From positions 154,893,276 to 154,957,275 of the forward strand of contig JAHLJT010000631.1 of assembly GCA_031308135.1 (NCBI GenBank): a stretch of DNA of 64,000 nt, given 5' to 3'. The DNA is from Acheta domesticus. Taxonomy: Eukaryota > Arthropoda > Insecta > Orthoptera > Gryllidae. A program made the translations under genes and the position numbers. Below the pieces are notes generated by a model. That model had not been told where the DNA came from, ran no database searches, and saw only the letters and a list, made by a program, of their open reading frames with translations. Shown in pieces: positions 20,073-32,159 of the stretch (its first letter is position 1; each line of letters starts with the position of its first letter).

Positions 20073-21649
20073 AATAAATTTACTTCAATGTTCATAAAAG
20101 TGTTTCATTCCTTGTATTTTTATTTGAAAATATTTTCACATCGGAACTAGCGACGCCCGCCATTTTCTACGACGTAAGTTTGTTAGGGCACTCCCCGCTG
20201 TGTTGAGATTGGCTGCGTAGGTTTGTGAGGCTCCGCCTGCAACGTTTCGTCATGACAAGGGCTGCCCATGCCGTGCACAAGCTGAACTTAGCCGCAGACG
20301 GCCGCGATCAATTTTTGTTTCCAGACGTTAATACCCACTATTATGTACAGTTCTGGAAACAAAAATTGATGTTGGAATGAATACATGGAATGAAACACTT
20401 TTATGAACACGAAAATTTATTCAAATATATACATGAACACATACACTTAACCACTGTTAACACAATTCTTTTTGAAGAAATTACATTGATGTGAGATAAA
20501 ATAACACTAATTTTAGACCAATTACTTTCTGATACACATTTTAAGTTCAAGATTGTTGTTCATACACAATCCATGAACTTTACCAAATGTCCAGTTTACT
20601 TCAGTTTCTTTTATAAGCATTTTTTATTGCAAATATGCAATTATAATATGTTTCTAAAATTTGCAAAAATTGCAAAATACTCTCTCTCTCAAATCGATAG
20701 AGGACTCCTGAGCAACTATTTCAATAAAAGACAATAAATTCAAAGACCAAGTGTATATTTATTATTAAAGCAACAATTAAACTAGATATTAAGCAATCAA
20801 TTAGAATCTCTTGTGAAAATTGTGATTTTGCGTTATTCGACTCAGAGACAATTTGACCACAGTCTTCCGCAGGAATAACGCACATTTCGAAATTGTTTAC
20901 AACATTTTTAATTGTTGCAAAATTGTTAATTCGCAGTTTTCGGTTCTGGGTCACCAGGGAACTCTTCCCACTTTAGAATTGCAAAACTTGGAAATTGTTT
21001 ATAAATTTACAAATTTTGCAATACTTCTTTATTCTCTCATTTTAATTGCCTTTCAACAAGTTGCGAAATTCCGCAATTCAATCGTCGCTATCGCCTTTCG
21101 TTTTTGAGATACGCAATTGTTTGTAGGAAATTAACATCTGATGCCAACCCTCATTTGTTTTACAGACAATCCAGCCGCTCTCCCCCCCCCCCGTCAAGTA
21201 TATGGTTCAGATCGTTTTGCAGGGGCTCGCTTTCCGCCGATTACACTGGCCGACGTTTTTAAACTTTTGAAAAGTTACAGAAACAAAACTTACTGATTAT
21301 GACCAATTTTGGGTCGCTGAATACGTATATGATAGCCGTTGTACTGGATTAGCTCGTATTTTTGTGTAATGCGTAGTTGCCAAAGTTACCATAATAGGCA
21401 TAATGAGCTATCTTGAAAGTACCGGAGAGTGAGTTTTTTTGACTGCCAAAAGGGAATCAATTTCGTTTTGGCACTTGTGTCGAAGACAATCAAATTTTAA
21501 AATTCTATAAATTAATTTATTAAATCTAAACAATTAAAAAACTATATATTCAGTTAGTTTACTAGCACTATACTTTACCATTTACATACGCAGAATAGTT
21601 TGTAAGGTATAATGTTCACAGATGTATACAGACCACTTAGTTTCGGAAA

Positions 21650-22790
21650 ACACTATCTAAGAAACTTAAATCCTTCAGCTTCTTTGTCTATTCCTTTAAG
21701 AAATTCATGAGGTCCAACTTAATGTGCAGAATTGGAAGCAGTACTTTGCCTGGATCGATCAGAGGCTTATACTTGACATTGTTGGTACCGGGGGGCCATT
21801 CCTTTTGTGAAAAATTTTACCTGTAGCTCTTGAGTCCCAAAAACACAAAAATAAAAGTGCTTTGTAAATCTACCTTCCAGACATTGGTCTGGTCCAGACA
21901 TTGGACATTATATATTGAAAATACTTTTACATGTCCACAGATTTGCCAACCATGAACTTTGTATTTGATACGATTTAAAATGAGTGCGAGATCCTCGAGG
22001 TATCATTCATTGGAACAGTGTGCCACTGGCAGCTTATTTCCATTATGAAGCAAAACTGCTTTCAGACTGTACTTAGATGAATCTATGAAAAGACACCAAT
22101 CAGATGGATTACGTTGGATTCCTAACTCATTCATCAGGCCATTGATGTCCGTACATACGCGTAGGGAATCTTCCAATCTGTAATATTGTGAAAAAGGCTC
22201 GTTCCTTTTCCTGTGCTGAGTGTTAAGTAGTTCCGGGAGCCAGTAAATTCCATACTTTGAATCTAGCACCCAAAAATTAAGCTTTCTCTTTCGAAAGTTG
22301 TAAGTCTCTTGCTAAATCGTTCAATTCATGTTGAAGGATGAAATAAGTCTCATCTTTTAAGTGGAAGGGACTATCTCTCAGATCTTCATCTGCAGATATT
22401 GAGTTAGAGTCGTCATCGGTTCCTGTAGGAGCTGCAATATTGATAGTTTCCCAATCGTTCGGAGCAGTAGGTACAGGTAAATTTTCTCCATGAGGCACTG
22501 GTTTGCTCGCGGATTACAAGATTGAATATTCGATAGCACACTGTTTCTTCTTGTTACTTCCTGCTGTATTCCTCAAACAAAAACAAAACGCCTTAGTGAT
22601 TCCGGGGTTCTCTCCATATCATCGGAACAGCAAAAGGCATCCTTTTCGTGGATCCTTTAAGCCCAGCCTTCAGCCCAGCTTTTATCCTGATCCTCAATCT
22701 TACAGTCAAAATAAAAATAATATAATTCCCTTCGACATCATTTATCGATCGAATGTGAGACTTAACCATAACACGCCACAGATGTAACAA
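21650..22790 (-). pseudogene. Decayed transposase-like protein
   Basis: Conserved blocks in order on the minus strand are MPFAVPMIWREPRNH (about 22600), KPVPHGENLPVP (about 22490), LSKEKA (about 22285), NPSDWCLFIDSSKYSLKAVL (about 22080), HGWQICGHVKVF (about 21940), KEWPPGTNNVKYKPLIDPGK (about 21780) and LPILHIKLDLM (about 21725). I recognise this block order from proteins that recur in high copy in arthropod genomes and are taken to be transposon-encoded, but I cannot name the superfamily from it. Stops and frameshifts separate the blocks, so the gene is dead. Position within CACTG termini suggests it is the element's own transposase. Confidence 0.6.
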
Positions 22791-23214
22791 AATCAGCCCG
22801 GTGAGTTTTTACAACCTCTGCGGGAAGAACTTGACATTTTGCGCAGGAAAGCGAAACTTAGAACCACAGAACAACCATGAAATTACTGTATAATAACAGT
22901 AAAACATCCGAAAATACGGGACAATAACTGAAGTTACTGAGTAAAACTTCGTAAGTCGATTCCCACGACAAACATTTTCATACTTCAGAGATTACTTACT
23001 GCAATACATACTCGTAAGAGTAAGACTGAGCCACGCAACAACGGCACTTCCTACTTTATATATTTACTCGCCCGCGTCATCGTGCCGCCCATTGGTGCCA
23101 CATAGACGAGGCGGCTACATTCAGTGAATAAAAGACACTTAAAAACAATAGAAGGGGAAGGAACACAAGTGTCAAGGTTTTCAATCATCGCAAATTTCTC
23201 TCACTCCGTTTCAT

Positions 23215-23218
<4 letters not shown>

Positions 23219-23266
<48 letters not shown>
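23219..23266. repeat. (TA)n microsatellite
   Basis: TA repeat with one TG step, inside the CACTG element. The following solo LTR begins exactly at its end. Confidence 0.9.
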
Positions 23267-24493
23267 TGTGATATACCAGAACGGGACATGGTTTATTCAT
23301 AATATTAGTTGTATACGGGGCGACTAAATGGACTTGTAAAATGGCGATATCCGGCCCTAGTAACGCCAGCGCAGAGGGTTGCTATGGTGCAGGGCAGGTA
23401 AATAAACTAGCTGCAAGCCTCGTAGGTGCCGGAACGCTGGCTAGATCGATATAATAAAGAATATGTGATTGGTCGAAAAACGTATGACGGACGAAGGCGC
23501 GGCTACATGGGGTTGTAAGAAATGAGCGGGTTGGCGGGGGGCAATTAGACTTTCTGGTGTTTACCGCCGTGTTTTGGAAAAATAGAACGTGAGACGCTAC
23601 CGACCCATCAAGGGTTGCAAAATACAGAAAAACATTCATTCGGACTTGGAGCTTCGTTGAGTGCAGATCGTTACAGTCTGACTCAGAGTGGGGGAGTGTA
23701 GGTCGTGAACTCGGCTCTTGAGTTTCGTGGAGTGCAAATAGTGTGCGGACCTTGTAGTTGAAAGTGAGACTTATACATTTTCGTGCGAAAAGTAACAGTC
23801 GTCATCGGAGTTAGAAATTATTTGCCGGAGTACATCCGCGGACTTGGGCAGTTTTGGGTGTTCACCGGACGATAGTTCGAACATTAGTATTTTATTAAAC
23901 TCGTGTGAAAGATTATAAACCTAAAGCGTCGGAAAGAACTTAGCTAGATTTGATGCAGTGTGGACTGGATACTTCAGCAACCGCGCAAGATCAGAAGACA
24001 GAAGAGCGACTCGGATTCATCGGCCAAGTGAGAAGCGTCTTCGGAACGAGCGGGTCGGCAAGACGGTAACATATACTGCAGTATATTAAAATAATATCTT
24101 TTAAAAGGGGTCATGGCCATTAAGTAATCTGTTAAAATTAACATTGAATAAATTGTTAAATTTTGTTCTTTGGAAAAAGAAAAGAGTCTGTTCATTTGTC
24201 AATCATAAGCTTCTAATTAGTTGGAAGCAGAGAATTTCCATATTTCAGATTCCACGCCAGGCTGTACAGTCCGCAGATCAGGTAATCGGCTATCTTAGCG
24301 ATAGCGAATACATGTAATCCGAATCCATCGGCCCAAGCTAGCTGGATGCCCATATAATTTTGACAGAATTAAATAGGGAAAAGTTAGTATTAGTTTATGT
24401 CACCTGTTCCTGGCGCCCACATCTTTCTATAAATTCGGAACAGGTCAAACTCACGACAACGTATTACGAAGTGAAGGATGAAGGTATATTTCA
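23267..24493 (+). mobile_element. Probable solo LTR inside a TA microsatellite
   Basis: Starts TGTGATATACC and ends GGTATATTTCA, which are inverted repeats of each other (9 of 11) with TG…CA termini. TA repeats flank both sides (to 23266; 24494-24502, followed by CACACA). It is 1,227 bases with AATAAA at about 24146 on the + strand. No coding frame. Target duplication cannot be resolved in TA repeats. Confidence 0.5.
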
Positions 24494-26150
24494 ATATATA
24501 TATACACACACACACACACAAAAAGAATCTCCTGAATTTCACCAACTGAGTGAAATACTATTTATTTCTCACTCTAGGAACATTGTGGAAATGGTTACTT
24601 TGATGACAACTGAAGCCAAAATGGTAAAAACTGGCAACTACGCGTTACACAAAAACACGAGCTAATCTAGAAAAACGGCTGTCAATTTCGAATGCAGCAT
24701 CCTGAAATTAAGTGGAATTAGTTGTTTCCCTTTTTGTAACTAAACTGACGTCGGCCAGTGTTATATTATATTAACTATTTCTGACTTACGGCAAAACGGT
24801 AGAAATTGTTGCTAAGGAACTATTGCTGTTTTTTAACTTTGAAAATTTCCTTATTACATCGTTCAAACTTGAGTTTCATTATTTTCATTCGTCTGCATTA
24901 CAAATAAATTTTATTTCAAATTTCAAAACGCAGAAGCCAACTGTTGTCCTGCAAATGTGAAGGTTTCTTTATTATTTGCTTGGGTATCTTCTACTTACTG
25001 GTGCAAAGTGTCTGCCAATCGTTTACCGCCTAGCGAGAAACTGATTATAAACAAATCATTTTATTATTAATAGAATTATGATATAAACAAATTAACTTTT
25101 AAAATTACATTTCGTCGGAACGGTGGCACGCTAGATAATTTTAATATTTATTCCACGAGGCGAATGTTGTGCAACAGATATATTCTTCGTAATATTTTCA
25201 GTTTTGGTGGAATTGTATCACATTTTATTTTTAAATGGAACTGCGTAGGTTTTTACCTGAAATGAATAGATCGTGTAAAGAGAGATAGAATGATGCCTCA
25301 TTTGGTAATAATTATAGTAAAAATATATTTTTGACACGCGACTTGAGCCATCCTCAACTCTAAGGCTAGCAACGCTTATCATTGGCTATTCTAGCAATTC
25401 AAGTAGCTTATCCTCCGAAGTTTTCCCCCTTTCTCTTCGCCTTAAAAGGCATAAAAGGAAAGGCCAGATCTGAAGAATGTGGCACTAATCCAATAATATC
25501 GGAGAACGCTTCGCAACGACCTCTTAGATAATTGTGACAAATAATTTAAATTCAATATAGAAGCAAACAATAGACTTGCACTACTGCAAATTGTAATTGT
25601 ACACACATGTAAATAAATATGTGTAATTAGAGACATTTCTAATGAATGGTATGGAAAATTAAGAAATAGTTCAGTTAATTTTAATGACGGAGCAATTTTA
25701 CAGGGAAAATGTTTTATTAATGCATTTATTCCAAATATATACACTCTCTTGCATTCATTAACATTCAGTGTCTATTCGTTCCTCATACTTCAGTGTTTGA
25801 AAATGACCTTCAGAGGGGTCGCGTGGTTGAGCTCGCTTGCTATTAAATCAAACTTTGAAACCTTGAGTTCTTACAGAATTTCCCGAAACTCATAAATAAG
25901 GTCATCTCAGACTTCCAGTAGTCGCGCCCTAAGCGCCGGATTGTGAGCCCGTACGTCGATTAAACAAAATAGTTCACCTGTCCAACATTTTTTTACGTGT
26001 CGGAGAGGCTCTGATTCTTAGGGCAAATAGTAATATTTTGCTGAACCTAAATACGTGGGTTCGTATCCCAGCGTTGACAAAACATTGGGGAATTGGAAAC
26101 ACTTCTGCGGGCGTTGTGTGGTATTTTAAAATTGTTATTACTAGGTCCCG

Positions 26151-28183
26151 GATAATTATGTAATAACATATTATCCTAAGGTAACTCTATAAAGTCGAAT
26201 CAACGATGTATTCACGTTTCACATCGGTTAGTAGCTAAACACGTTGAATTTTTTGAACACATATTTACATATTTTACCCGAAACTACATATATTTACATA
26301 TTTTACACAAATGAACATATTTTTACATATTACTGAATTTTTTCCTTATCCTACATTTAAAAAATTTAATTCTTTATTTTTCCTATATGTTTTGATAAGA
26401 AATCATCCAAACAAACAATTTAGCAATTGTCAAATATTTTTCTGTACTCTCCTCTCTAAAATGCCGCTATTATTACCCGCTGAAATGAGAGTATCCATAA
26501 ATGCCAAGGGTATTGCAAGAAAAAGGAGAAGGCGACGATGCAATCATAGCGTCTGTTCGGCTAGTTTTCAGCGCTAATATTGCAAAAAACAGAAAGGAAA
26601 TTTGATTTGTGAAAATGATTTGTTTAGCAAGCGATATCGCGCAACCACTTCGCATCTTTTAGAGGTCTCCTTTGACCTTGATAACCTTCACCAAAAATTA
26701 CATGCACCAGCTCAAGAAGGGCCGTTGACATTTTTCTTTCCCTGATTTTTACATGCGACTCTCTACCGTTGTTCGTAATCTATCTCTGGACCGAAAATCT
26801 AAAGTAAAATCTCGCTGTGGAACTGATGTGCAAGGAAATCATATTGGCAAGGTTGTGATGGGTTGAATGAACATTTAAAAATGTAATTTTTAACTTATTT
26901 TGTTAACTTGTGAAGTGTGTGTTACCCAAATGCAACCATCAATTACAAAACTATTTAACGATACAACGTTTTTGTCGCCTAATGAAGTTAAACACAAAGC
27001 CTTTTTTCCGATACGAATGCAGCGCCGTAAATGTGCAAGGCAGAAGAAGCCCTGCAGTTATTGTTCCAAAATTACTACTTCTAACCTATCTTGTGCATGC
27101 GTTGTATTTGCCGAACTGATTAGATCTCAGTTTTATGAAGTTGACGCATTGATTTCCAATAAAAAAGGAATTAACAATATGGAGCACCTGGATCGACGCT
27201 ATGAGCTACAATGTTCAAAATTTTGAATTTGTAATAGAAGTTATACATCAATTTGATTCTGAACCTGCAGCATCTATATTTGTATATAGATGCCCCATAT
27301 ATTGCCCCATATTTCAGTAAGCACTACAATTAAATTTTTGGAAACATCTTCCCTGAAACTTTCTGGTAACTTTGAAATTATCTAATCAGCAGTAGCTTCT
27401 TTAAAAACTGTTTATGTATCATTCGAAGGTCAATAGAGGGATCTAATAAATAAATAGAGATCTTCAGTTCTGGAGAAGAACCCAGGATTCGGTGAAAGAG
27501 TAAGCGAGAAATTTTTTTATAAAAGCTTATTTTTTTCAAAGTAGAATCGATCTTTTAAGTGACTATCACAACTGATGATAAATTGATTTTAACTGGTAAT
27601 CACTGGGTACCGTATCTGTTTAATTATGCGCGATCGTTTATCCAAGCTTTGATTTTATTGACATCAACTTTGAGAAGTGGCACGCATTCATAAAAACGTA
27701 AAAATTTCCATTGTGGGTTAAAACACTGTTCGTAAGTAGGAATCAAAGATAATTGATTAGCTTCCATGTCATTCACTTCATCACGCTCTGTAAGACGTTG
27801 CCTCCACGAAGCGTTCTTCGGCCGATTCCGCCAATCATCGGATCACCTCTTTGCTTATATCTGGTGGACGTTATTATCTTTAGAGTTTGTGTTTATAAAA
27901 ACGGGTTTATGCGAGTACTTTTATTTTATTACACCTGATCTGCAAGTAAAAAACTGCATAGGAGTTTTATATATTTTCTTATAGACCTCAACTCAGTAAA
28001 AACGAAAAAAACAAAAATATTTCATCTCGTCAGTTTTTTGTTACTCTTAATTTTTTCTTTGTATTTTTAGCGTAAAATTCCTAATTAAAACATAGCATTC
28101 TGCTTTTTGTTTTAAAATGGCCTTGAAACTAAGACTTCTCGCATTAATGGTATCAATTAAAACTGAACTTCGCAATAAATGAA
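26151..28183. other. Unassigned intronic sequence
   Basis: AT-rich. Two overlapping short frames at 26900-27226 have several cysteines but match no family I know. The stretch 27753-27984 is a short open segment without recognisable motifs. No TIR or LTR was detected. Confidence 0.4.
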
Positions 28184-29478
28184 AACTGGTGGTGCTACAG
28201 AATGCCACAAACTTTCCCGTGTTAGTTTTCTAGTTCTTTTGTCTCGGCTAGCTACACGGACTGGCCATATACTCTTACCATCCATCGCCGTCTAAAGTAC
28301 ATTTTTTATATTTTCTTAATTTTTTGGTTTCGTAATTATAGAATGGAAATACTATTTTACGAATAGTAAAGAACAGCAAAACTTCGTCATCAATGGCAAG
28401 TTTCTTTAGAAACTTTGGAGCCGTTTTTTTAGGAAATGGCGTGTAAGCGATACTCTAAATTCAAAATTGAAAGCTCTTTTCACAGAAACGTTTTGAGTTT
28501 TCGAAAAACTTTATTTAAAGTCATAAGAAGCCCTTTACCTCACAATTACAATAGTGTTTACAAATTGCGGGAAATGTGACGTGGAAACAAGATTTTCTCT
28601 AAAACGGCTCAATTTTTTCTTTAAACTTTTGGTAAGGATAGTGCCTAATATACTCTTTAACATAACATAAACGCCATATTGCTCTATTCTTTTGTTTTCT
28701 CAAAAATTACAAAAATGAAATTTTTTGACCTGAATCTCTCGCGTCGTTAATATTTATATTAGTGGCGATTTGTTCATAGGATTATGTTTATGTTTATGTT
28801 TATGTTTATGAGTAGATGTGCTTTGAATAATGTGAAATAAAGTTTCTCAAAAACTCAACCATTTTCTGTGAAACCAAGCTCCTAATTCCGCATTTTTAGA
28901 AACGCTCAAACGCCATTTTCTCATAAATGGATCCATATTTTATCTTCAAACTTTTCGAACGGATAGTGCTCTTTGCACTCTTTATAATATGACAAGTTGA
29001 ATTTGGGGTATTTTTTCGATTTTTAAAAAAATAGACAAATGTATTTTTTTGAAAAATTTCTTACACCGTCAATATGCATATTTCCAGCAATTTGTAAACA
29101 CTATTGTATTTGTAAGTTGATGTACTTCAAATGACATCTGATGATGTTTTTCGAAAATTCAAAAATTGTCTCTCAAAAACAGCTTCAAATTTCGCATTTA
29201 CAGTAGCGCTTAAACGCCATTTTCTTAAAAACGGCTACAAATTTTTCAAAGAAAACTGCCAGTTAGGACGAGATTTTAATGGTTCTTTAATATTCTTCAA
29301 ATAATATTTCCGTTCTACTATTCAGAAATCGAAAAATGAAACTTTAAAAAACGTGTACGTTGGCGGCAATACATGGCAGCTGGCAAGAGTATGTGGGAAG
29401 TCTGAATAGCTAGCCGAGACCATAGGAAATAGAAAACTAATACGGGAAAGAGTGTCCCATTCTGTATCGCCCCTAGTT
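28184..29478. repeat. Family F foldback, 1.3 kb, heads at both ends
   Basis: The left end ACTGGTGGTGCTACAGAATG…ACTTTCCCGTGTTAG and the right end (reverse complement) CTAATACGGGAAAG…CCTAGTT are both F heads. Orientation switches near 28585. No tail sequence is left, so it resembles a shortened version of the 2892-6785 pair. Confidence 0.6.
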
Positions 29479-29711
29479 TTTTTAAATCTACGTTCATTAG
29501 ATCGAACTATGAAGATTACTTTTATTTTATAGGAGAGCGTATAAAATACTTTGACGTTTATCGGGAGCAAAATAGTAGTAGTACAGAGGTAAAAGACTTC
29601 CGTATTTCCTGCCTACAAAACTGAATAGACATTAATTTTTGCAAACGTACTGTTGATTTCAAGTTCTTTTAATGTGAAATGTGTTGTTATAATAAGAGTG
29701 TGAGAAGAGCA

Positions 29712-29798
29712 AATGAATGGCTCAGTGTCAAAGGGTTTCTCTAGAACTCAGAGGACAGCGGGTTCGAGTCATAGTCTTCGTGACTTTTTTTTATTCTA
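29712..29798 (+). ncRNA. tRNA-like Pol III module
   Basis: The A-box-like TGGCTCAGTGTC, the B-box GGTTCGAGTCA about 50 bases on, and a TTTTTTTT run shortly after have Pol III promoter and terminator layout. A complete cloverleaf is not convincing. Probably a tRNA-derived SINE head. Confidence 0.4.
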
Positions 29799-30796
29799 CA
29801 TTACAAAAAATTCACTAAATTGCAAAATTATACATTTGTCTTGTCAAAGTTGTGTATAATGTAAGCAAAATTCGCGATTGCGAAAAAGGAGTGCGAACCA
29901 GTAATTCTAAAATAACGGTAATAATGGTAAAGTCTCGACATACGGCATTGAGACCAAAATAATATGATCTTAAATTGCATCCTTCGCAGTACTTCCGTGT
30001 TTTCGACTTCGCGTCAAAATGAGATAAGGAGCTCTGCGACGTTGCCACTTGACAAGAAAGAAAAATCAATATTTTCACTCGCGGCTTAGCAAATTGAACT
30101 ACTCCGTTTTCATTATTGGACATGGCTCACCATAGCCAAGCCTCACGAGAGCGAGTTATCGCATTAGTAAACCAGGAATTTTGGATTCCTTAATAATGTA
30201 TTCCTTGTATTTCTTAGAATAAGATATTTATGAATAAACAATTAATATATAAAATTCTAATAGATAATTTGGAGAATAAAAAATTATTTCATAGAAATAT
30301 AAAAAGCTCTTTTCAGGGTTACCTTGTTTTAAAATCAAAATAATATATTTACGCTATGGAGACAGTTTTGTAATACAGTTAATTTGACAAAAACAAATCA
30401 CGGATAAGCAAAATAACTATGGACAAGAACCGGGTTCGATCCTGCGGTCTAGGATTCTGGAAGAAAGGATTCTACCACTGAGCCAAACGAATACATCTTC
30501 CAATTTCTTACATAAACTTACGTATTACTGGCGTAAGTTATTGTGCCAAATGTCGACAACGTTTGAAATGTCTCCAATATATTTAGATAATTACAAATTT
30601 ATCAAATTGAATTAAAACTGGAATTACAGAAATGCATCCCACTAACTACTCCCACTTTAAGGGAGTCCCACTAACTATTGATCATCCCCGTAATTCTAAA
30701 CGGTTCCCGATATCGAAATACAGTTTTCGCTCAACAATGCACAATCATTAGGCAAGAGAAAAGAGAAATAGTGTAGAGATTGTTTGAAATATTTTT
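29799..30796. other. Unassigned sequence with a second tRNA-like module
   Basis: AT-rich. On the minus strand at 30430-30497, TGGCTCAGTGGTAGAATCC and GGATCGAACCC match A and B boxes of a tRNA-Gly-like relic. Otherwise no gene. Confidence 0.35.
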
Positions 30797-31281
30797 AGTT
30801 TTGGAGAAATTAAAGAATTTTTAGTTTTTCTAAAGGGAACCATACATTTATTCTCACTAGCAACAGATAGATCATAAAAGAGGAATGCAATGATGTAACA
30901 TATACTAATATTTTATAGTATTTTGTGTATAAAATTATACATTCTAACATGAGATTTTAAACGAAACGTGCAGTTTTTCCTGTAGCAGCCGTCGCAATTA
31001 TCGGGAAGGTGTCCTTCGCGGCCTCTCCCCGCAGAAGTGTAGGCGCTGCGAAGGTAAACTTCCTCAAAGGCGGCAGATGCAAGGGTTGCTGCAGGAAATC
31101 TCGAGCATTTAATTTAAAATCACATGTCAGAAAGTATATTTTTATACTCAAAATACTATCAAAATATTAATATACGTTACATCATTGCATTCGTCTATTT
31201 ATGATCTCCCTATTGCTAGTGAGAAAAATACGTGGTTCCATTTAAAAACTCAATGGTGAATAAATTTCTCAAAAACAAAAG
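30797..31281. repeat. Foldback MITE-like hairpin, about 485 bp
   Basis: The left arm (GAACCATACATTTATTCTCACTAGCAA…GATGTAACATATACTAATATT) aligns along its length with the reverse complement of the right arm, and the pairing continues into the GC-rich centre (CCTGYAGCA, CCTTCGC). The axis is near 31035. No internal gene. Boundaries are approximate because no clear TSD was found. Confidence 0.65.
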
Positions 31282-32014
31282 TATTTTGAAAACTATCTCT
31301 CCGGCAAATTGCTTGCCCCATTGTTGACCGAAAACTGCAAATATCGGAAACCGTTTAGGTTTAGAAGTAACGGGGGTGGCCCTCAAACGGTGCGACTCCC
31401 TGTATAGTGCTTGCATATACACACAAAAACTGTTGAACCGATAATACAAAGAATAATGCAGTTTTATACATCCCTTGACAAAAAATAACGGTATGTTTTG
31501 GTTTAAATTCTGAATATTTTGTTGTCTCACAACGACTGAACTTCTTCTGATGAGTGGGTAACTGTTCAACTTGGAAATGAATTCCAGTCGCTAGAATTTT
31601 TTCTTGATGAGTGATTCTCTTCCCGAGGTACCTTTTTGTATGCACTTCTGTTGATGGTGATCTTTTTATATTTCGAGCGCATTTTCATGGTCCTTTTTGA
31701 CGGACAAAAATAATAATAATTTAATTTTTGTAAAAGTAAGAAAAATAACGCAATACATTAAAATTCTTTTTCCTTGCAATTTACCTATGCATCGCGTACG
31801 CGGGCGGTGTTTGGGTCACCTTCTGAACATGTGTAATTATGGAGATCACCTTTTTACGGCTGTATCCCTTGATAAGACAAGGTTGTTACGCCTTGAATTA
31901 TGAATAATGAGGGATAATGGAATGAAGAGACAATCACAAGTACGACCATGCCTACGCAGGACTCGAACCTGCAGCGTCTTTAGCGCAGCCACGGGGCCGG
32001 CGTAGTTGTTATTG

Positions 32015-32016
<2 letters not shown>
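31282..32016. other. Unassigned sequence ending in a tRNA-like relic
   Basis: No coding signal. On the minus strand at about 31945-32003, GTGGCTGCGC and a perfect GGTTCGAGTCC B-box suggest a tRNA-derived relic next to the LINE tail. Confidence 0.35.
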
Positions 32017-32062
<46 letters not shown>

Positions 32063-32159
32063 CATTACATCACGACTAAAGATCTTATGAGTCGGCTGAA
32101 TATAAAATCTACTCCAGGTTGCAACCAGCTACCTAAGGAGCAGATCCGGTGACTATCAG

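Larger units (their letters stand above)
6985..20318 (+). repeat. Family X repeat, left arm of a giant inverted repeat (interrupted)
   Basis: Three segments form one arm: 6985-7874, 10049-11303 and 20030-20318, about 2.4 kb in total. They align in order with the reverse complement of 20345-21243 plus 24764-26150, and partly with 39350-41880 on the + strand. The interruptions are a hAT-like element and the Gypsy element. The junction with the right arm (GTTTCCAGA…TTCTGGAAAC, about 20320-20356) leaves only a loop of about 25 bases. No protein frame was recognised. A GGTTCG-type Pol III B-box-like word sits in the outer part of both arms. Confidence 0.65.
21244..24760 (-). mobile_element. CACTG-ended DNA transposon (CMC-like), degenerate
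   Basis: Length 3,517 bases. The perfect 13-bp termini are CACTGGCCGACGT and its complement, flanked by TTA (21241-21243 and 24761-24763). The uninterrupted left X arm at about 10490 reads ATATAATATAATCGGCG, confirming the insertion. Similarity between the ends extends inward beyond 150 bases (for example ATTAGCTCGTRTTTTTGTGTAA and GCGTAGTTGCCA), so the TIRs are long. CACT(A/G) ends with 2-4 bp duplications are typical of CACTA/Mirage/Chapaev elements. A decayed coding region is on the minus strand, and an LTR insertion fills the other half. Confidence 0.78.
20345..26150 (-). repeat. Family X repeat, right arm of the giant inverted repeat (interrupted)
   Basis: The reverse complement of the left arm, in segments 20345-21243 and 24764-26150. 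A stretch matching about 20105-20310 is missing here, including the CGACGCCCGCCATTTT block. The interruption is the CACTG-ended element. The arm keeps the uninterrupted target sites of the left-arm hAT (near 25210). Confidence 0.65.
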
